64,000 nucleotides of DNA from CBDAKK01 sp965196605 (GCA_965196605.1 CBDAKK010000003.1:1-64000), one strand, 5' to 3'. Positions 9,246 to 18,547 are shown, numbered from the stretch's first letter. Made by a program: numbers and translations. Notes: generated by a model not told the origin, from the sequence alone.

Positions 9246-9865
9246 TCTGCGGTCAAGCCCCCGCTATGACATAAGCTCGGATGACTGTTCTTTTTCTTTT
9301 GATGCAAGCTCCATGTTTGCACCGCACAGCGGTGTTTATGCAGTAGTTTGCATCCCCTCGCTTCGTTCGTGAGCGTCCTCACAGCCGTGCCATGGAGGGC
9401 ACGGATTGGCTGACAGGGATGTTAAAAAAAGAAAAGTCGTGAGCGCTGAAAAGCGCGAGCGGCTAGAAACGTTAAATGGAGCGGAGCAAACGACCGCCCC
9501 AATGGAGGGGGCTGAGGGGGCGCCATGGACGGTGCGACACAGAAATGGAGCTTATAGCAAGTACGGCCAACCGAAATATTTGCATAGTGCGTCACGCGCA
9601 GTGGCACGCCCGTGTCATGGATGACACGTATAGGGCGCCATGGATGGTACAAAAAGCGTGAGCAATCAAGCTAAAGCAACCCGTACTTTGCACCTACAGC
9701 CATGCCACGGGTGGCGTGCAGCTCTCGCACGCGCAAGCGCAATACCGCATCTTACCCAATGGGGGTGCGGGGGCAAGCCCCCGCAAAGCACTTATGCACA
9801 TACAGCGTCTTACCCAAAGGGGGGTGGGGGGGACACTCCCCCACAAAAGACAACCTTATTGCCAT
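9246..9865. repeat. Intergenic palindromic mosaic repeat, locus A
   Basis: No gene is seen here. The stretch is assembled from blocks that recur elsewhere in the window. These include the block with GCTATGACATAAGCTCGG (also 36267), the TTTGCATCCCCTCGCTTCG block (also 36465 on the minus strand, 49285, 49475, 49690), and a long block at 9470-9720 repeated in inverse orientation at 42060-42230 and 48919-49030. There are also two copies of a G-rich hairpin followed by a CTTATGCACAT junction (9766-9785 and 9826-9845). CATGGATG/CATCCATG palindromes are frequent. Short frames across it are by-products of the repeats. Confidence 0.8.
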
Positions 9866-9873
9866 AATACATC

Positions 9874-9902
9874 TTTCACATCGCCCAAACTTTACCTATA
9901 AT
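9874..9902 (+). promoter_or_regulatory. Putative promoter with start codon 7 nt downstream
   Basis: A consensus TATAAT at 9897-9902 has a weak -35 (TTTCAC, 9874-9879) at 17-bp spacing. The GTG at 9910, which begins a clear signal peptide, lies only 7 nt after the -10, and there is no Shine-Dalgarno. This predicts a leaderless or nearly leaderless transcript. Confidence 0.4.
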
Positions 9903-9909
9903 AATACAT

Positions 9910-10419
9910 GTGAGGTTTCTTACTAAAAAGCATATTTTGGTTTTCATACTCCTCTTGCAAGCCTTGCCTTCGTTTGCTCAAGTTGACCCCGCATTTAAGC
10001 GCTACAATGGCGCTATTATAAGCACGCTGTCTATAGGGCTCGCCATGCAGACAGCAGGCATTGGCTTACTCGCATACTCCAACAATTACTTTTTAAAAGA
10101 AGTCGCTCCCTTACAAGCTGAATAAAGTCTATCGGGGGCCACAGCAAATGTAAACAACCAGCTAAAAGAAAAACAGGGCATATATGATGGCTATTTTATA
10201 AGTTCACTTACCTTGTTTTCAGTAGGAACGGTGAGCACCATTGTAGGGCTTAGTCTTGTGCTTGTACAAGCAATTAATGATTGGAAACAAGAAGAAAATC
10301 CTGTGGTCAATAATACCTATAGAAAACTATCGAAGATATCTACAGTACGTTTTTCTCCTAAAGTCAAGGTATCGATGTATTCCCTCTATCCCGCTATATT
10401 CGCGGTTTCGATAAAATAA
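9910..10419 (+). pseudogene. Secreted/membrane protein gene split by an in-frame TAA
   Basis: A GTG at 9910 starts a good signal peptide (FLTKKHILVFILLLQALPSFA, cleavage before Q). It is followed by one hydrophobic segment (TLSIGLAMQTAGIGLLAY), then a TAA at 10123-10125. The same frame continues without another stop to 10419, with a hydrophilic stretch (NVNNQLKEKQGIYDGYF) and a second membrane segment (TLFSVGTVSTIVGLSLVLVQ). The whole would be 169 residues with the stop read as sense. This looks like a small two-span protein with one nonsense change; read-through cannot be excluded. The family is not recognised. Confidence 0.65.
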
Positions 10420-10455
10420 ATAATATTCAATCTTTTGCTTAAGGATAGACACAAC

Positions 10456-11790
10456 ATGAACAACGAAACAATACTTCAAGATCTCAACGCGGTGTTATCA
10501 AACCATGTAGCAGATCGTTTACTTTCATCACGGGGCAAGCGCATGATGTTTCCACAGGGAATAGTGGCACAAACAGAAGAGTCGGCGCATGCAACAATAA
10601 AAGCAACTGCTGGTATAGCAATAGCCCATGGGCAGCCCGTAACCCTTGGGTGCATTTCTTCATTGTTGCCGCATTTTACTACCAGAGAATCGGTTGCCTA
10701 TGCGCCTGTTGCTGGCATGAACACGCTACGCGATGCTTGGCAAACTCACATAGTAAAACGTAATCCCTCGCTTATAAAAGAAGCCATTACCAAGCCCATA
10801 GTAACCAGCGGCATAACACACGGAATACGCTTAGTGCTGGAGCTTATGCTTGGAGAAGGTGAAGAGCTTATAAGCCCCGACATGTTTTGGGAAAACTACG
10901 AGCACATTGCAAGCACAACCTTTGGTGGTAGCGTGAGAACATTTAGCACCTTTGCGCAATTTGAGCATGGTGAGGGGCTTAATATAGCAGGCTTAGAGGA
11001 TGCGATGCACCAGAGCGCAAAAAAACAGGGCAAAATAATTTTGCTGCTCAATTTCCCCAATAACCCCACGGGCTACAGCCTTACAAAAACAGACATTGCA
11101 CGCCTCAAGGACTTAATTCACTCTTTTGCAGAAAAAGACGTGCCCGTACTCATTATGTGTGATGATGCGTATTTCGGGCTTTTTTATGAGGATGACATTT
11201 TTTGTGAATCTTCGTTTTCTGTTTTCTCCACATTGCACGAAAATGTTGTGGCGGTAAAGCTCGACGGCGCTACTAAAGAATTATTTTCGTGGGGCTTGCG
11301 CGTCGGGTTCATCACCCTTGGCAACAAAAACATGAGTGAGTCCGTTAAAAAAGCCTTGGAGACAAAAGTAAAAGGCGCATTGCGCGCAAGTACTACAAGC
11401 GCCTCGCAGCTTTCACAAAGCATAGTCTTGCGCACCATAGAGCACGCTGATCTTGACGCACAAATGGATGAGCAATTTTCTGACATACAAAACCGCTACC
11501 GCATTACAAAGCAAGAAATAGCGCGCGCTTCTTCTCAGTACCCTCAGAGTTCGCTGGTTCCCTACCCCTGTAACTCAGGTTATTTCATATCGTTTCATTC
11601 CGCGAGCGTGCCAGCAGAAACCATACGTAAACACTTGCTCGGCTTAGAGGGCGAAAGCATCGCGCTCATCTCTTTAGGAGAGACCTTGCGGTTTACCTTT
11701 GCAGCCGTGGATGCCGAGCAAATACCCAAAATTATAGAGACGCTTTACAAAGAAACGCAAACTTTAGCGCACAATTCACGCAATGCCTAA
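10456..11790 (+). CDS. PLP-dependent aminotransferase, class I/II
   Basis: A fold-type I aminotransferase of 444 aa. Motifs are LNFPNNPTGYSL (cofactor and substrate pocket, near residue 195), MCDDAYFGLF (Asp to the pyridine nitrogen) and VKLDGATKELFSWGLRVGFI, whose Lys should form the Schiff base, with the Arg after it. The ATG at 10456 follows an AAGGATAG ribosome-binding site; an upstream TTG at 10435 is less likely. Its stop overlaps the start of the next lipoprotein gene by 8 bp, so the two are coupled. The substrate is unknown; aspartate- or alanine-type amino acids would fit the fold. Confidence 0.88.
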   Translation: MNNETILQDLNAVLSNHVADRLLSSRGKRMMFPQGIVAQTEESAHATIKATAGIAIAHGQPVTLGCISSLLPHFTTRESVAYAPVAGMNTLRDAWQTHIVKRNPSLIKEAITKPIVTSGITHGIRLVLELMLGEGEELISPDMFWENYEHIASTTFGGSVRTFSTFAQFEHGEGLNIAGLEDAMHQSAKKQGKIILLLNFPNNPTGYSLTKTDIARLKDLIHSFAEKDVPVLIMCDDAYFGLFYEDDIFCESSFSVFSTLHENVVAVKLDGATKELFSWGLRVGFITLGNKNMSESVKKALETKVKGALRASTTSASQLSQSIVLRTIEHADLDAQMDEQFSDIQNRYRITKQEIARASSQYPQSSLVPYPCNSGYFISFHSASVPAETIRKHLLGLEGESIALISLGETLRFTFAAVDAEQIPKIIETLYKETQTLAHNSRNA

Positions 11791-12820
11791 AACGCAAGGG
11801 GGGCATTTGTGCAAGCTGTGCTTCACAGCAGGAGTGTTTTTTCTGTGTCTTAGCGTTTTCTCGTTTTTCTCATGCACGCCACAATCTCTTGTCATTGCAA
11901 GTGATGTAGAGTCAGCGCATTATATGAGCGGAACTTACAACGCAAAGCATGAAGTGCCCTTGCTTCGCGTGCTTAGTTATGACAACGTATATAAAAACGT
12001 TACGCAGTCTCGTGCCAATGTTTTTGTAAGTCGTTTCCAAGCACCGCAGAGCATTGAAAAAGAGCTTCTCGAAATTGACACACCGAAAAATCTTCAAAAT
12101 ATCGTGCACATAGCAAATAAAAAAACTGCTCTGCTCGCGTTTTCATTGCCACTCATCGCTGTGCTCACATCATCTCGTTTCTCGTTGCCTAATGATGGGA
12201 CAGTAAGTCTTTCAGAGCTGCGTGCAAAAATACAGGAAGTACCCACGAATGGAGCAAAAAACATATGGGCGTTTCCGCTAGAACCCCACGAAAGTTTTAA
12301 GGATGTTTTCGCAAACGACCAAGAATATGAAGCGTGGATACAAAGCATAGATGAAAATTTCACTTCTAATACGGACTTGTTTTCAAAGCGGTACAGCAGC
12401 ATTCCATACCTTGCAGTGCTACGAGATGTCGCAATTACCTATAAATTTATTCCATCGCATGTGTTTTTTAATCAGCCATACGCATTTCGCAATTTATTTT
12501 CTATTGCCCTTCTCAGCGATGATGAAAGCAAGGTACCCATAGTTTCTCCAATTTTTATAAGCGCGCGGCGAAGTACCGTTCAGAATGAAACCCGCGGCAC
12601 AAAAAAGCTTTTGCGTTGGCTTATGAAAAGCGGCACTCATGATGAAATACTTGCCTTTGACCAAGAGCTTTTCAAGGATGTACCCAGCCGTACGCAATTT
12701 TTCAAGAGAAGTTACTCAAATAACAAAGAGGTTACATCGACAAAGATTCTGCCGCGCAATTCTTGGCTTGCGAATTACGGCCCGCGGTATTCGTCATTGT
12801 ATTTTGCGCGCAGTCAATAA
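11783..12820 (+). CDS. Lipoprotein of unknown function
   Basis: A 345-aa protein with a signal peptide and lipobox ending SFFSC near residue 31, so it is probably anchored to a membrane on the periplasmic side. The rest shows no motif I recognise. It has alternating hydrophobic and charged segments, such as KTALLAFSLPLIAVLTSSRFSLP and YLAVLRDVAITYKFIP, vaguely like periplasmic substrate-binding folds, but that is a guess. It overlaps the aminotransferase gene by 8 bp, suggesting a shared transcript. No Shine-Dalgarno is obvious. Confidence 0.7.
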   Translation: MPKTQGGHLCKLCFTAGVFFLCLSVFSFFSCTPQSLVIASDVESAHYMSGTYNAKHEVPLLRVLSYDNVYKNVTQSRANVFVSRFQAPQSIEKELLEIDTPKNLQNIVHIANKKTALLAFSLPLIAVLTSSRFSLPNDGTVSLSELRAKIQEVPTNGAKNIWAFPLEPHESFKDVFANDQEYEAWIQSIDENFTSNTDLFSKRYSSIPYLAVLRDVAITYKFIPSHVFFNQPYAFRNLFSIALLSDDESKVPIVSPIFISARRSTVQNETRGTKKLLRWLMKSGTHDEILAFDQELFKDVPSRTQFFKRSYSNNKEVTSTKILPRNSWLANYGPRYSSLYFARSQ

Positions 12821-12876
12821 AGCCATACCCTACTACATCACAAAGTACGACTTCAAGAATTATCTACTTCTATAGC

Positions 12877-13533
12877 TTAATCTCTATCAAAAAATGTCAT
12901 GGGGACATTCAAGGTATCCCGCGCAAAATAGGTTATTCTCCAGTGATTTTTGATAACCTGCAAGCTGTGCCACCAATGCTGTGGCTTTTTACACTGTGCC
13001 AAGCCAACGTGACGCAGCCCCAAAAGCCAATACGGGGCTTGCACCACAAGATCTATGGGGTAGTACATGCGCTTTATGGCGAGGGCGGCTTGGCAGTAGC
13101 GCGTAAAGTGTGCGTTGCCAATGGGCGGACTGCCGTAGGTAGTAACAAACAAAGGCTTATTGGGGTAGGCCTCACGGAGTAATGCCGCAAGAATTACGCC
13201 AACCGCTCCGCCTTGCGACAAACCAAAAATGTGTAAGGGCTCGCACGCATCAACCAGTTTCTTCATGTGCTTTATACAGTTAAATAGCATAAAGGCATAA
13301 AGCATAAAGCCATAGTGTACGCGCGCCTTTCGCAAGACTTTGTTTTCGTGCGTGGTAAACAAGGCTAGTGTGAAAAAACTAAAATTTATCAGCCAGTCTA
13401 AAAGATTGAATGCTGTCTTTTCAATGAACATTTCGTAGCCACAGGGCTTTCCATGTTCATAGTGCCTTCTCAAATGAAACTTCGTTCCCCGCTTCCCCGG
13501 AAGTACGCCATACTTAATCCACGGCTCATTCAT
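12877..13533 (-). CDS. Class 3 lipase-like alpha/beta hydrolase
   Basis: A 218-aa protein when started at the ATG 13533, which has a TTAGGAG ribosome-binding site; the frame is open to 13581. FGLSQGGAVGV near residue 105 is the nucleophile elbow GxSxG. TTYGSPPIGNAHFTRYC shortly after matches the GSPxxGNxxF segment of class 3 lipases (PF01764). Asp in YPIDLV and a later His would complete the triad. A hydrophobic stretch near residues 45-60 may touch the membrane. It is the last gene of a run with the acyltransferase and zinc-ribbon membrane protein, which suggests lipid or ester turnover. Confidence 0.75.
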   Translation of the reverse strand: MNEPWIKYGVLPGKRGTKFHLRRHYEHGKPCGYEMFIEKTAFNLLDWLINFSFFTLALFTTHENKVLRKARVHYGFMLYAFMLFNCIKHMKKLVDACEPLHIFGLSQGGAVGVILAALLREAYPNKPLFVTTYGSPPIGNAHFTRYCQAALAIKRMYYPIDLVVQAPYWLLGLRHVGLAQCKKPQHWWHSLQVIKNHWRITYFARDTLNVPMTFFDRD

Positions 13534-13602
13534 GCATACTCCTAACGTACCGCTAAAACTACACGCAAAACGCGTCCTCACCCGTGCAAGCGCAACACAT
13601 AA

Positions 13603-14277
13603 TTAAAGATGAAGCCATCTATCTATGGTGTTCTTATGTTTTTGCACATAAAACATCACTGCTGCAAGCGGAATGATAGAACCCGCGCTAATAAGAGACC
13701 AACTTATAGAAAGCGTTTTTCGTATCTCGTAACTTATTACAAGGTCTGTGCCAAGCAGTGCAATGGCAATAAGAAACAAGACTATACCGACAATACTAAA
13801 TCCACGCATTGATGGTTTTGTAATCCACATAAAGGCTATGTAAGCAAGCGTAACCCACAACACGGTAATTGGCAAGGCTATAGAGCTAAACCAATGCGTA
13901 TTCATGCTTATATTAAGCGTAAATAAAAACGCAAGTGTAGTAACAATAAGCGACATGCATAAAAGTAGCTTATGCTTATAAAGCGCAGTAAGACAGCAAA
14001 AATAGCCATAGGTGAAAATTATTATCACCACCACCAAAGGTGACCACGTAAACGCGCGAGAATATATATAATCGCTTGTTAAAACAAGCATGGAAGGAAT
14101 GAACAACACGATGAACACAATAACTAACAGCGCCCTTTTCCAGTGGCCACTCGCAGGCATGGCATGAAGTGCTCCGCGCTCTGCAGGGCTACCATCTGCT
14201 TTTTTATTGCATATAGGACACGCCAAAGAGCTTTCTCTATAACGCACTTTACAATGCGGGCATTGTACAATCTTCAT
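13603..14277 (-). CDS. Zinc-ribbon membrane protein (DUF6320-like)
   Basis: A 224-aa protein. The first 25 residues form a zinc ribbon (CPHC then CPIC, 15 residues apart), then a short linker, then six predicted membrane spans over residues 47-215. Its place 3 bp after a condensation-type acyltransferase recalls, from memory, the DUF6320 proteins that sit beside such acyltransferases in Firmicutes. Its role is unknown. It is likely co-transcribed with the genes on both sides. Confidence 0.7.
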   Translation of the reverse strand: MKIVQCPHCKVRYRESSLACPICNKKADGSPAERGALHAMPASGHWKRALLVIVFIVLFIPSMLVLTSDYIYSRAFTWSPLVVVIIIFTYGYFCCLTALYKHKLLLCMSLIVTTLAFLFTLNISMNTHWFSSIALPITVLWVTLAYIAFMWITKPSMRGFSIVGIVLFLIAIALLGTDLVISYEIRKTLSISWSLISAGSIIPLAAVMFYVQKHKNTIDRWLHL

Positions 14278-14280
14278 ACA

Positions 14281-15552
14281 TCATCCAAGGTATAGCAAAT
14301 CGATATTTTGGGAAAGCAGTATTTTTGCCATTTCGCGTTCGACATTATTGGATTGTATGTAGCGCCCCGTCGTGAGGGTAATTTCATTGCCATGCCCAAT
14401 GATAGAAATGTTTCTTCCCATATAGCGAGAGGGCGGTGGCGTGAAAAAAACACGCTTTATTTTTGCGCTCACCGCTTCTGGTAAATCTAACTTGCCAATA
14501 TTGGAAATGCTACCTATCATCTTTGTTTCGCCCGAAAGAAATTGCATGGTTCTCATAACGGGAGTTTTGACAAACCATGGCACAATTCTATTAAATATAT
14601 TTTCTTCCATGCCGACATAGTAAGAAAAACGCCGCCGTATTTCACGCGGGTCAACTAAGTTGTACATCTGCGCTTGTACTTTGTTGACTATTTCGTCAAA
14701 GTCATAATGCCCAAACGAAAAATCAATGCCAACCATAACAAACAAATAAAAATTACGCAGCGTCTGTGACTTGAAAAAAGGGCGCAAATTCACCAAGAGG
14801 AGGTCACGAACCGTGCCGTTTCTTTTCATAAAGCGCGTGCCGTAGAGCTGCTGCACGGCGTATAAATGTACAGAGGCTAAAAACCCTGCAACATTTGTGT
14901 TCATGCTTTTTGCAGCACGCTTTACATGCTCGGCATTCATGACCATATGCGTTACCACATAGTCAGTCCCTCTTTTATCGGGGTATCGAAACGACTGTGC
15001 GCTTTCTACATAATTTCTAGCGCGGCCTCTACGGTGCTTTTTATAGCTCATTTCCATTTCAGCTTCTTCTGCAGCACCCTCAAAATGTCGCACAGTTTCC
15101 CAATCGCTTAAGGGTTCATGCGCGCATTCGTAGTAACGACAAAGCAGGGTTTTAAAAAACTCTAAAGCACCTATGCCATCAGTGAGAATATGAGAAACCT
15201 CAAGGGCAAGTCGCGCATCTCCTGCAAATACGCGCCACAGCGGATTATGCGTAGACTTCAAGCCTTCGTAGCGACAGGGTTCGACATTGTCGATGGGGTC
15301 AATACGAATTTCGTGGTGGTACTCTTCTAAAAAATACCAAAAAAGCCCGCGCCGAAGCCGCGTTTGAAACAAGGGGTACCTGCGCAGCGTGTCACCTAAG
15401 GCTTCTTGTAGAGCCTCAGCATAGACGCTTTCATCAAGGTGTACTTCAAATCTAAAAAATGTAGAGTAGTTTTTTCTTATAATTGCGGCATAAAGTTTTG
15501 CTGCATTGTCTAACTTTATCCACTGTTTGTGGACTTTAGCAGCACCAGCCAT
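14281..15552 (-). CDS. Condensation-domain / alcohol acetyltransferase-like acyltransferase
   Basis: A 423-aa protein of the CoA-dependent acyltransferase / condensation superfamily. The active-site motif HxxxDG is present as SHILTDGIGALEF near residue 128, and a late conserved segment reads TGRYIQSN. Relatives make wax or fatty-alcohol esters, or act as PapA-type acyltransferases. The ATG at 15552 is chosen; a GTG at 15558 adds two residues. It begins 25 bp after the stop of the AGPS-like gene and is followed by the zinc-ribbon membrane protein and lipase. Role inferred: ester-lipid synthesis; substrate unknown. Confidence 0.75.
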   Translation of the reverse strand: MAGAAKVHKQWIKLDNAAKLYAAIIRKNYSTFFRFEVHLDESVYAEALQEALGDTLRRYPLFQTRLRRGLFWYFLEEYHHEIRIDPIDNVEPCRYEGLKSTHNPLWRVFAGDARLALEVSHILTDGIGALEFFKTLLCRYYECAHEPLSDWETVRHFEGAAEEAEMEMSYKKHRRGRARNYVESAQSFRYPDKRGTDYVVTHMVMNAEHVKRAAKSMNTNVAGFLASVHLYAVQQLYGTRFMKRNGTVRDLLLVNLRPFFKSQTLRNFYLFVMVGIDFSFGHYDFDEIVNKVQAQMYNLVDPREIRRRFSYYVGMEENIFNRIVPWFVKTPVMRTMQFLSGETKMIGSISNIGKLDLPEAVSAKIKRVFFTPPPSRYMGRNISIIGHGNEITLTTGRYIQSNNVEREMAKILLSQNIDLLYLG

Positions 15553-15577
15553 AATCACACTTATGAAAAAACAACCA

Positions 15578-17332
15578 TTACTTAAGGAAAATATTATTCT
15601 GTATGCCCATTATATTGCTCGGGTCAAGCGCGTCTTTTATGGACTGCAGCCCGTAACGTGTAGACGGGGTGAGTAGTTTTTTGGTAAAAGGCGCACGAAG
15701 CTTGCCAATGCCATGGTGATGGCTTATGGATCCACCATGTTCAATAATGACTTCTCGAATTTTACGCTCCATTTTGGCAAACTTCTTTTCAGGACTGCTG
15801 ACGCCCTTATAGTTCAAACCATGCGTAAAATAAATACAAACGCCCGTTTGATATATTTGCGTTATACGAGCAGAAACATAGGACTTGCCAACAAAGCCTT
15901 GCTCGGCATGCTGCTCTTCAGCAACACGCTGAGCAGCTTCGCACACTGCGTGTATTTTATTCCACGGCACTGTGGTTTCATAGGTTTCACCTATAACATA
16001 ATAGTCCGCCATAAAGTCTCGAATGTAGGCAATGGCATAAGTAAGAGCATAGCCACGTTTTCCATTTGCCGCTCCACCAAACATGCCACCGTGCTTTTTT
16101 ACCAAACGCGCAATTGTTTTTTTCTGAGCTGCAACTTCTTCCTTAGTTCCCTCAAACACAATTGTTGCGGCCACAAGCTTTTCTATATCAAACTTTTTAT
16201 AATGCAAGACAGCTTTTTCAAGCTTGTGCTTAATTTTTTTTAAGCCCTGTGCCTTTCCCTTGAGCGCTTGACCAAAACGAAATTGCAAATTATCCACAAG
16301 GCGTATGCTCGCAGGCAAGTTTTTCATAATACGTAAGTCTTTCAAGAATTCAACACCCTCTTCAAAGGTATGGAATAACAAGGACTCGTATTTTTTCACC
16401 TTTGGTTGCTTGCAGACTTTCAAAACAGCCTCGGTAATTATGCCTACATTTCCTTCATTGCCAAACAAAAGCTTGTGCATTTGCATGCCCGCAGAAAGCC
16501 TTGGGTGCGTCTCAAGCGAGGTCATTTCTCCCTTCGGCGTTACAATGGTAAAATTTTCTACTATGTCTTCTATGTTCCCGTAGCTGTTTTTTTTCATGCC
16601 GCTTGCATTTGTCGCTATCCAGCCACCTACCGTGGAAAACTCTATGCTATCAGGCTCATGCCCTAAAGTAAGTCCTCGTTTGTTTAGCGCCTCTTCAAGA
16701 TTGAGCCCCGTTATGCCTGCCTCAACCGTGACGCGCATGTTTTCTTCATCCACACTTACAACGTGTGAAAGTCCCCTGGTATCCACAACAAGAATGGGAC
16801 GCTTTTCTTTTTTAGGCAATGCAAGCGCACAAGAAACACTCGTCCCGCCACCATAGGGGACAAGAACCCATTTATGCAGGGCAGCCAGCTTCATGATTTT
16901 ACTTACATCCAATTTTTTCTTACAATACAACACGCCATCCGCGTATCTTTCAAGTGTCACCCCATAAAGCACTTTCATTATTTCATCAGCAGTTGTCTGC
17001 CCATGACTATGAATACGCCTATCTTTTTCCTCCTGAGAAAAAGCCTCGCCAAAATTCTTCGTAAGTATACCAATGTGTTCTTTGCTAAATTTAGATTTTG
17101 GAAGCGCAGCAAATTTTTCAACCCGTTTTTCCTTGCTCAAAGTGGAAGCAGTCACTTCTTCGACAAAAGGCACAAAATTTGGCATGTCATAACCGCTTAT
17201 AGGATATCGATGCCCCGTAACCGATACGCTGCTGTCTTCAGAATTCAAAACAAACTTTGTATCCAAAAACCCCCATCGGTGATCATGCAGAGCATCGCTC
17301 AAAGTAAAACTTGTACCATTATCGTTTTTCAT
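15578..17332 (-). CDS. FAD-dependent alkyl-dihydroxyacetone-phosphate synthase-like enzyme
   Basis: A 584-aa flavoprotein of the vanillyl-alcohol-oxidase (GlcD/AGPS) fold. The FAD-binding part holds VPYGGGTSVSCAL near residue 185, then HEPDSIEFSTVGGWIATNASGM and FGNEGNVGIITEAVLKV. The C-terminal part ends with GGSISHHHGIGKLRAPF, the His-rich motif of AGPS, the enzyme making the ether bond of plasmalogens. The ATG at 17332 has a GGAAGG ribosome-binding site; the longer frame to 17425 overlaps the HMG-CoA reductase gene. It starts 4 bp after that gene. A D-lactate or glycolate dehydrogenase role is possible, but the HHHG motif and length favour AGPS. Confidence 0.82.
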   Translation of the reverse strand: MKNDNGTSFTLSDALHDHRWGFLDTKFVLNSEDSSVSVTGHRYPISGYDMPNFVPFVEEVTASTLSKEKRVEKFAALPKSKFSKEHIGILTKNFGEAFSQEEKDRRIHSHGQTTADEIMKVLYGVTLERYADGVLYCKKKLDVSKIMKLAALHKWVLVPYGGGTSVSCALALPKKEKRPILVVDTRGLSHVVSVDEENMRVTVEAGITGLNLEEALNKRGLTLGHEPDSIEFSTVGGWIATNASGMKKNSYGNIEDIVENFTIVTPKGEMTSLETHPRLSAGMQMHKLLFGNEGNVGIITEAVLKVCKQPKVKKYESLLFHTFEEGVEFLKDLRIMKNLPASIRLVDNLQFRFGQALKGKAQGLKKIKHKLEKAVLHYKKFDIEKLVAATIVFEGTKEEVAAQKKTIARLVKKHGGMFGGAANGKRGYALTYAIAYIRDFMADYYVIGETYETTVPWNKIHAVCEAAQRVAEEQHAEQGFVGKSYVSARITQIYQTGVCIYFTHGLNYKGVSSPEKKFAKMERKIREVIIEHGGSISHHHGIGKLRAPFTKKLLTPSTRYGLQSIKDALDPSNIMGIQNNIFLK

Positions 17333-17336
17333 GTTT

Positions 17337-18500
17337 TTAGGTCCTTCCAAATTTTTGATGAGACTCTGCAAATGTGTTAGAAATAATCGCAGATAAGAGT
17401 GAAAGCTCCAAGCAAAGTGCAGCACCGCCTATAATTTCAGCAAGTTTCTTTGCAGAATTTTCACCTTCAACACAGCCTAATAATTCCAAATTTCGCTTTT
17501 GAGATGGCAAGCGGGTTCCGCCTCCCACAGTCCCAACTGTCAAAGACGGAAGGGTAAGAAAAATAGTTATGCTGTCATCATCGTTTTTTTTGTAATCTAA
17601 ATTCCCTACGGAATTTTCTGCAACGCAGCCCATGTCTTGTCCCGTCGCCAAATATATTGATGCAATGGCATTGGCAATATGCAAATTAGAGCCCAAGAGG
17701 CCTGTAAATTGACCTACCGCAATTGCCGAATGGACAAATGTTATAAGCTGCTCCACGTCTATGCCGAGGAGCATTTTAAGTGTTTTTTTCGATATACGAG
17801 ACTCTGCAATAATAGAATGTCCCCGTCCCTCCACAAGGGTGCGGCGACTCGCTTTTTTGTCACAATTAAATCCGGATTCCAGATAATAATTTCTCATAGA
17901 AAAGTGCTTCTGAATATATTCACACGCAGCCTTTGATGCTATGGTCACCATGTTTTGCCCCGCGGCATTGCCGGTAGAAAAAACCATGTCAAGCACCACC
18001 GAGGTATGAATAGGAAGTTTTTTTATTTCAAGTAATTTTCCATGGCGAGTAGTTGATTCTGCAGCAGCTTTTATACCTTCGTAATGTGCATCGACAAAAT
18101 CAAAAAAGCTTTTTATGTCCGACACCTTGTGTAACATAAACATGGGCGCTCTACTCACGCGCTGCCCCATGTGGCGCACCGTTATTCCATGTTCAGCAGT
18201 AGCCATCATGCCACGAGTGAGGGAATACACCAAAGTGCCTTCGACCGTACAAACAGGAACAATAAAAGCACCCTGCGCATACTCTCCATGAAGCACCAGT
18301 GGTGAAGCCACAGCCGTAGGTAATGCTTGATAACTAACGTATTGCTCAATAATGCCCTTAAGGTTTTCAGGCTTTTCAGTCAATGCAGGAGCGTAATCTA
18401 TAGCTTTGTGCTTTTTAATAAAATCTATTCTCTTCTGCGTATCACTATTTGTCCACCCTCGAGGAGGAGCACTCATCCGCGCATTTTGCATGCTTTTCAT
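17337..18500 (-). CDS. Hydroxymethylglutaryl-CoA reductase
   Basis: A roughly 387-aa catalytic domain of the mevalonate-forming HMG-CoA reductase. Segments in order are CTVEGTLVYSLTRG (catalytic Glu), GNAAGQNMVTIASKA (cofactor/substrate loop), CDKKASRRTL (catalytic Lys), YLATGQDMGCVAENS (catalytic Asp), LTVGTVGGGTRLPSQ and, near the C-terminus, FAESHQKFGR (catalytic His). All four catalytic residues are present. The pattern is closer to class I than class II. The start is uncertain: ATGs at 18527, 18500, 18491 and 18476 are all possible and none has a strong ribosome-binding site. It sits between a hydrolase gene and the AGPS-like gene in an operon-like run. Confidence 0.88.
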   Translation of the reverse strand: MKSMQNARMSAPPRGWTNSDTQKRIDFIKKHKAIDYAPALTEKPENLKGIIEQYVSYQALPTAVASPLVLHGEYAQGAFIVPVCTVEGTLVYSLTRGMMATAEHGITVRHMGQRVSRAPMFMLHKVSDIKSFFDFVDAHYEGIKAAAESTTRHGKLLEIKKLPIHTSVVLDMVFSTGNAAGQNMVTIASKAACEYIQKHFSMRNYYLESGFNCDKKASRRTLVEGRGHSIIAESRISKKTLKMLLGIDVEQLITFVHSAIAVGQFTGLLGSNLHIANAIASIYLATGQDMGCVAENSVGNLDYKKNDDDSITIFLTLPSLTVGTVGGGTRLPSQKRNLELLGCVEGENSAKKLAEIIGGAALCLELSLLSAIISNTFAESHQKFGRT

Positions 18501-18547
18501 TATATAACAAAGTCCACCAGCATTCATGTGCTGTAGCAATATTTCAT

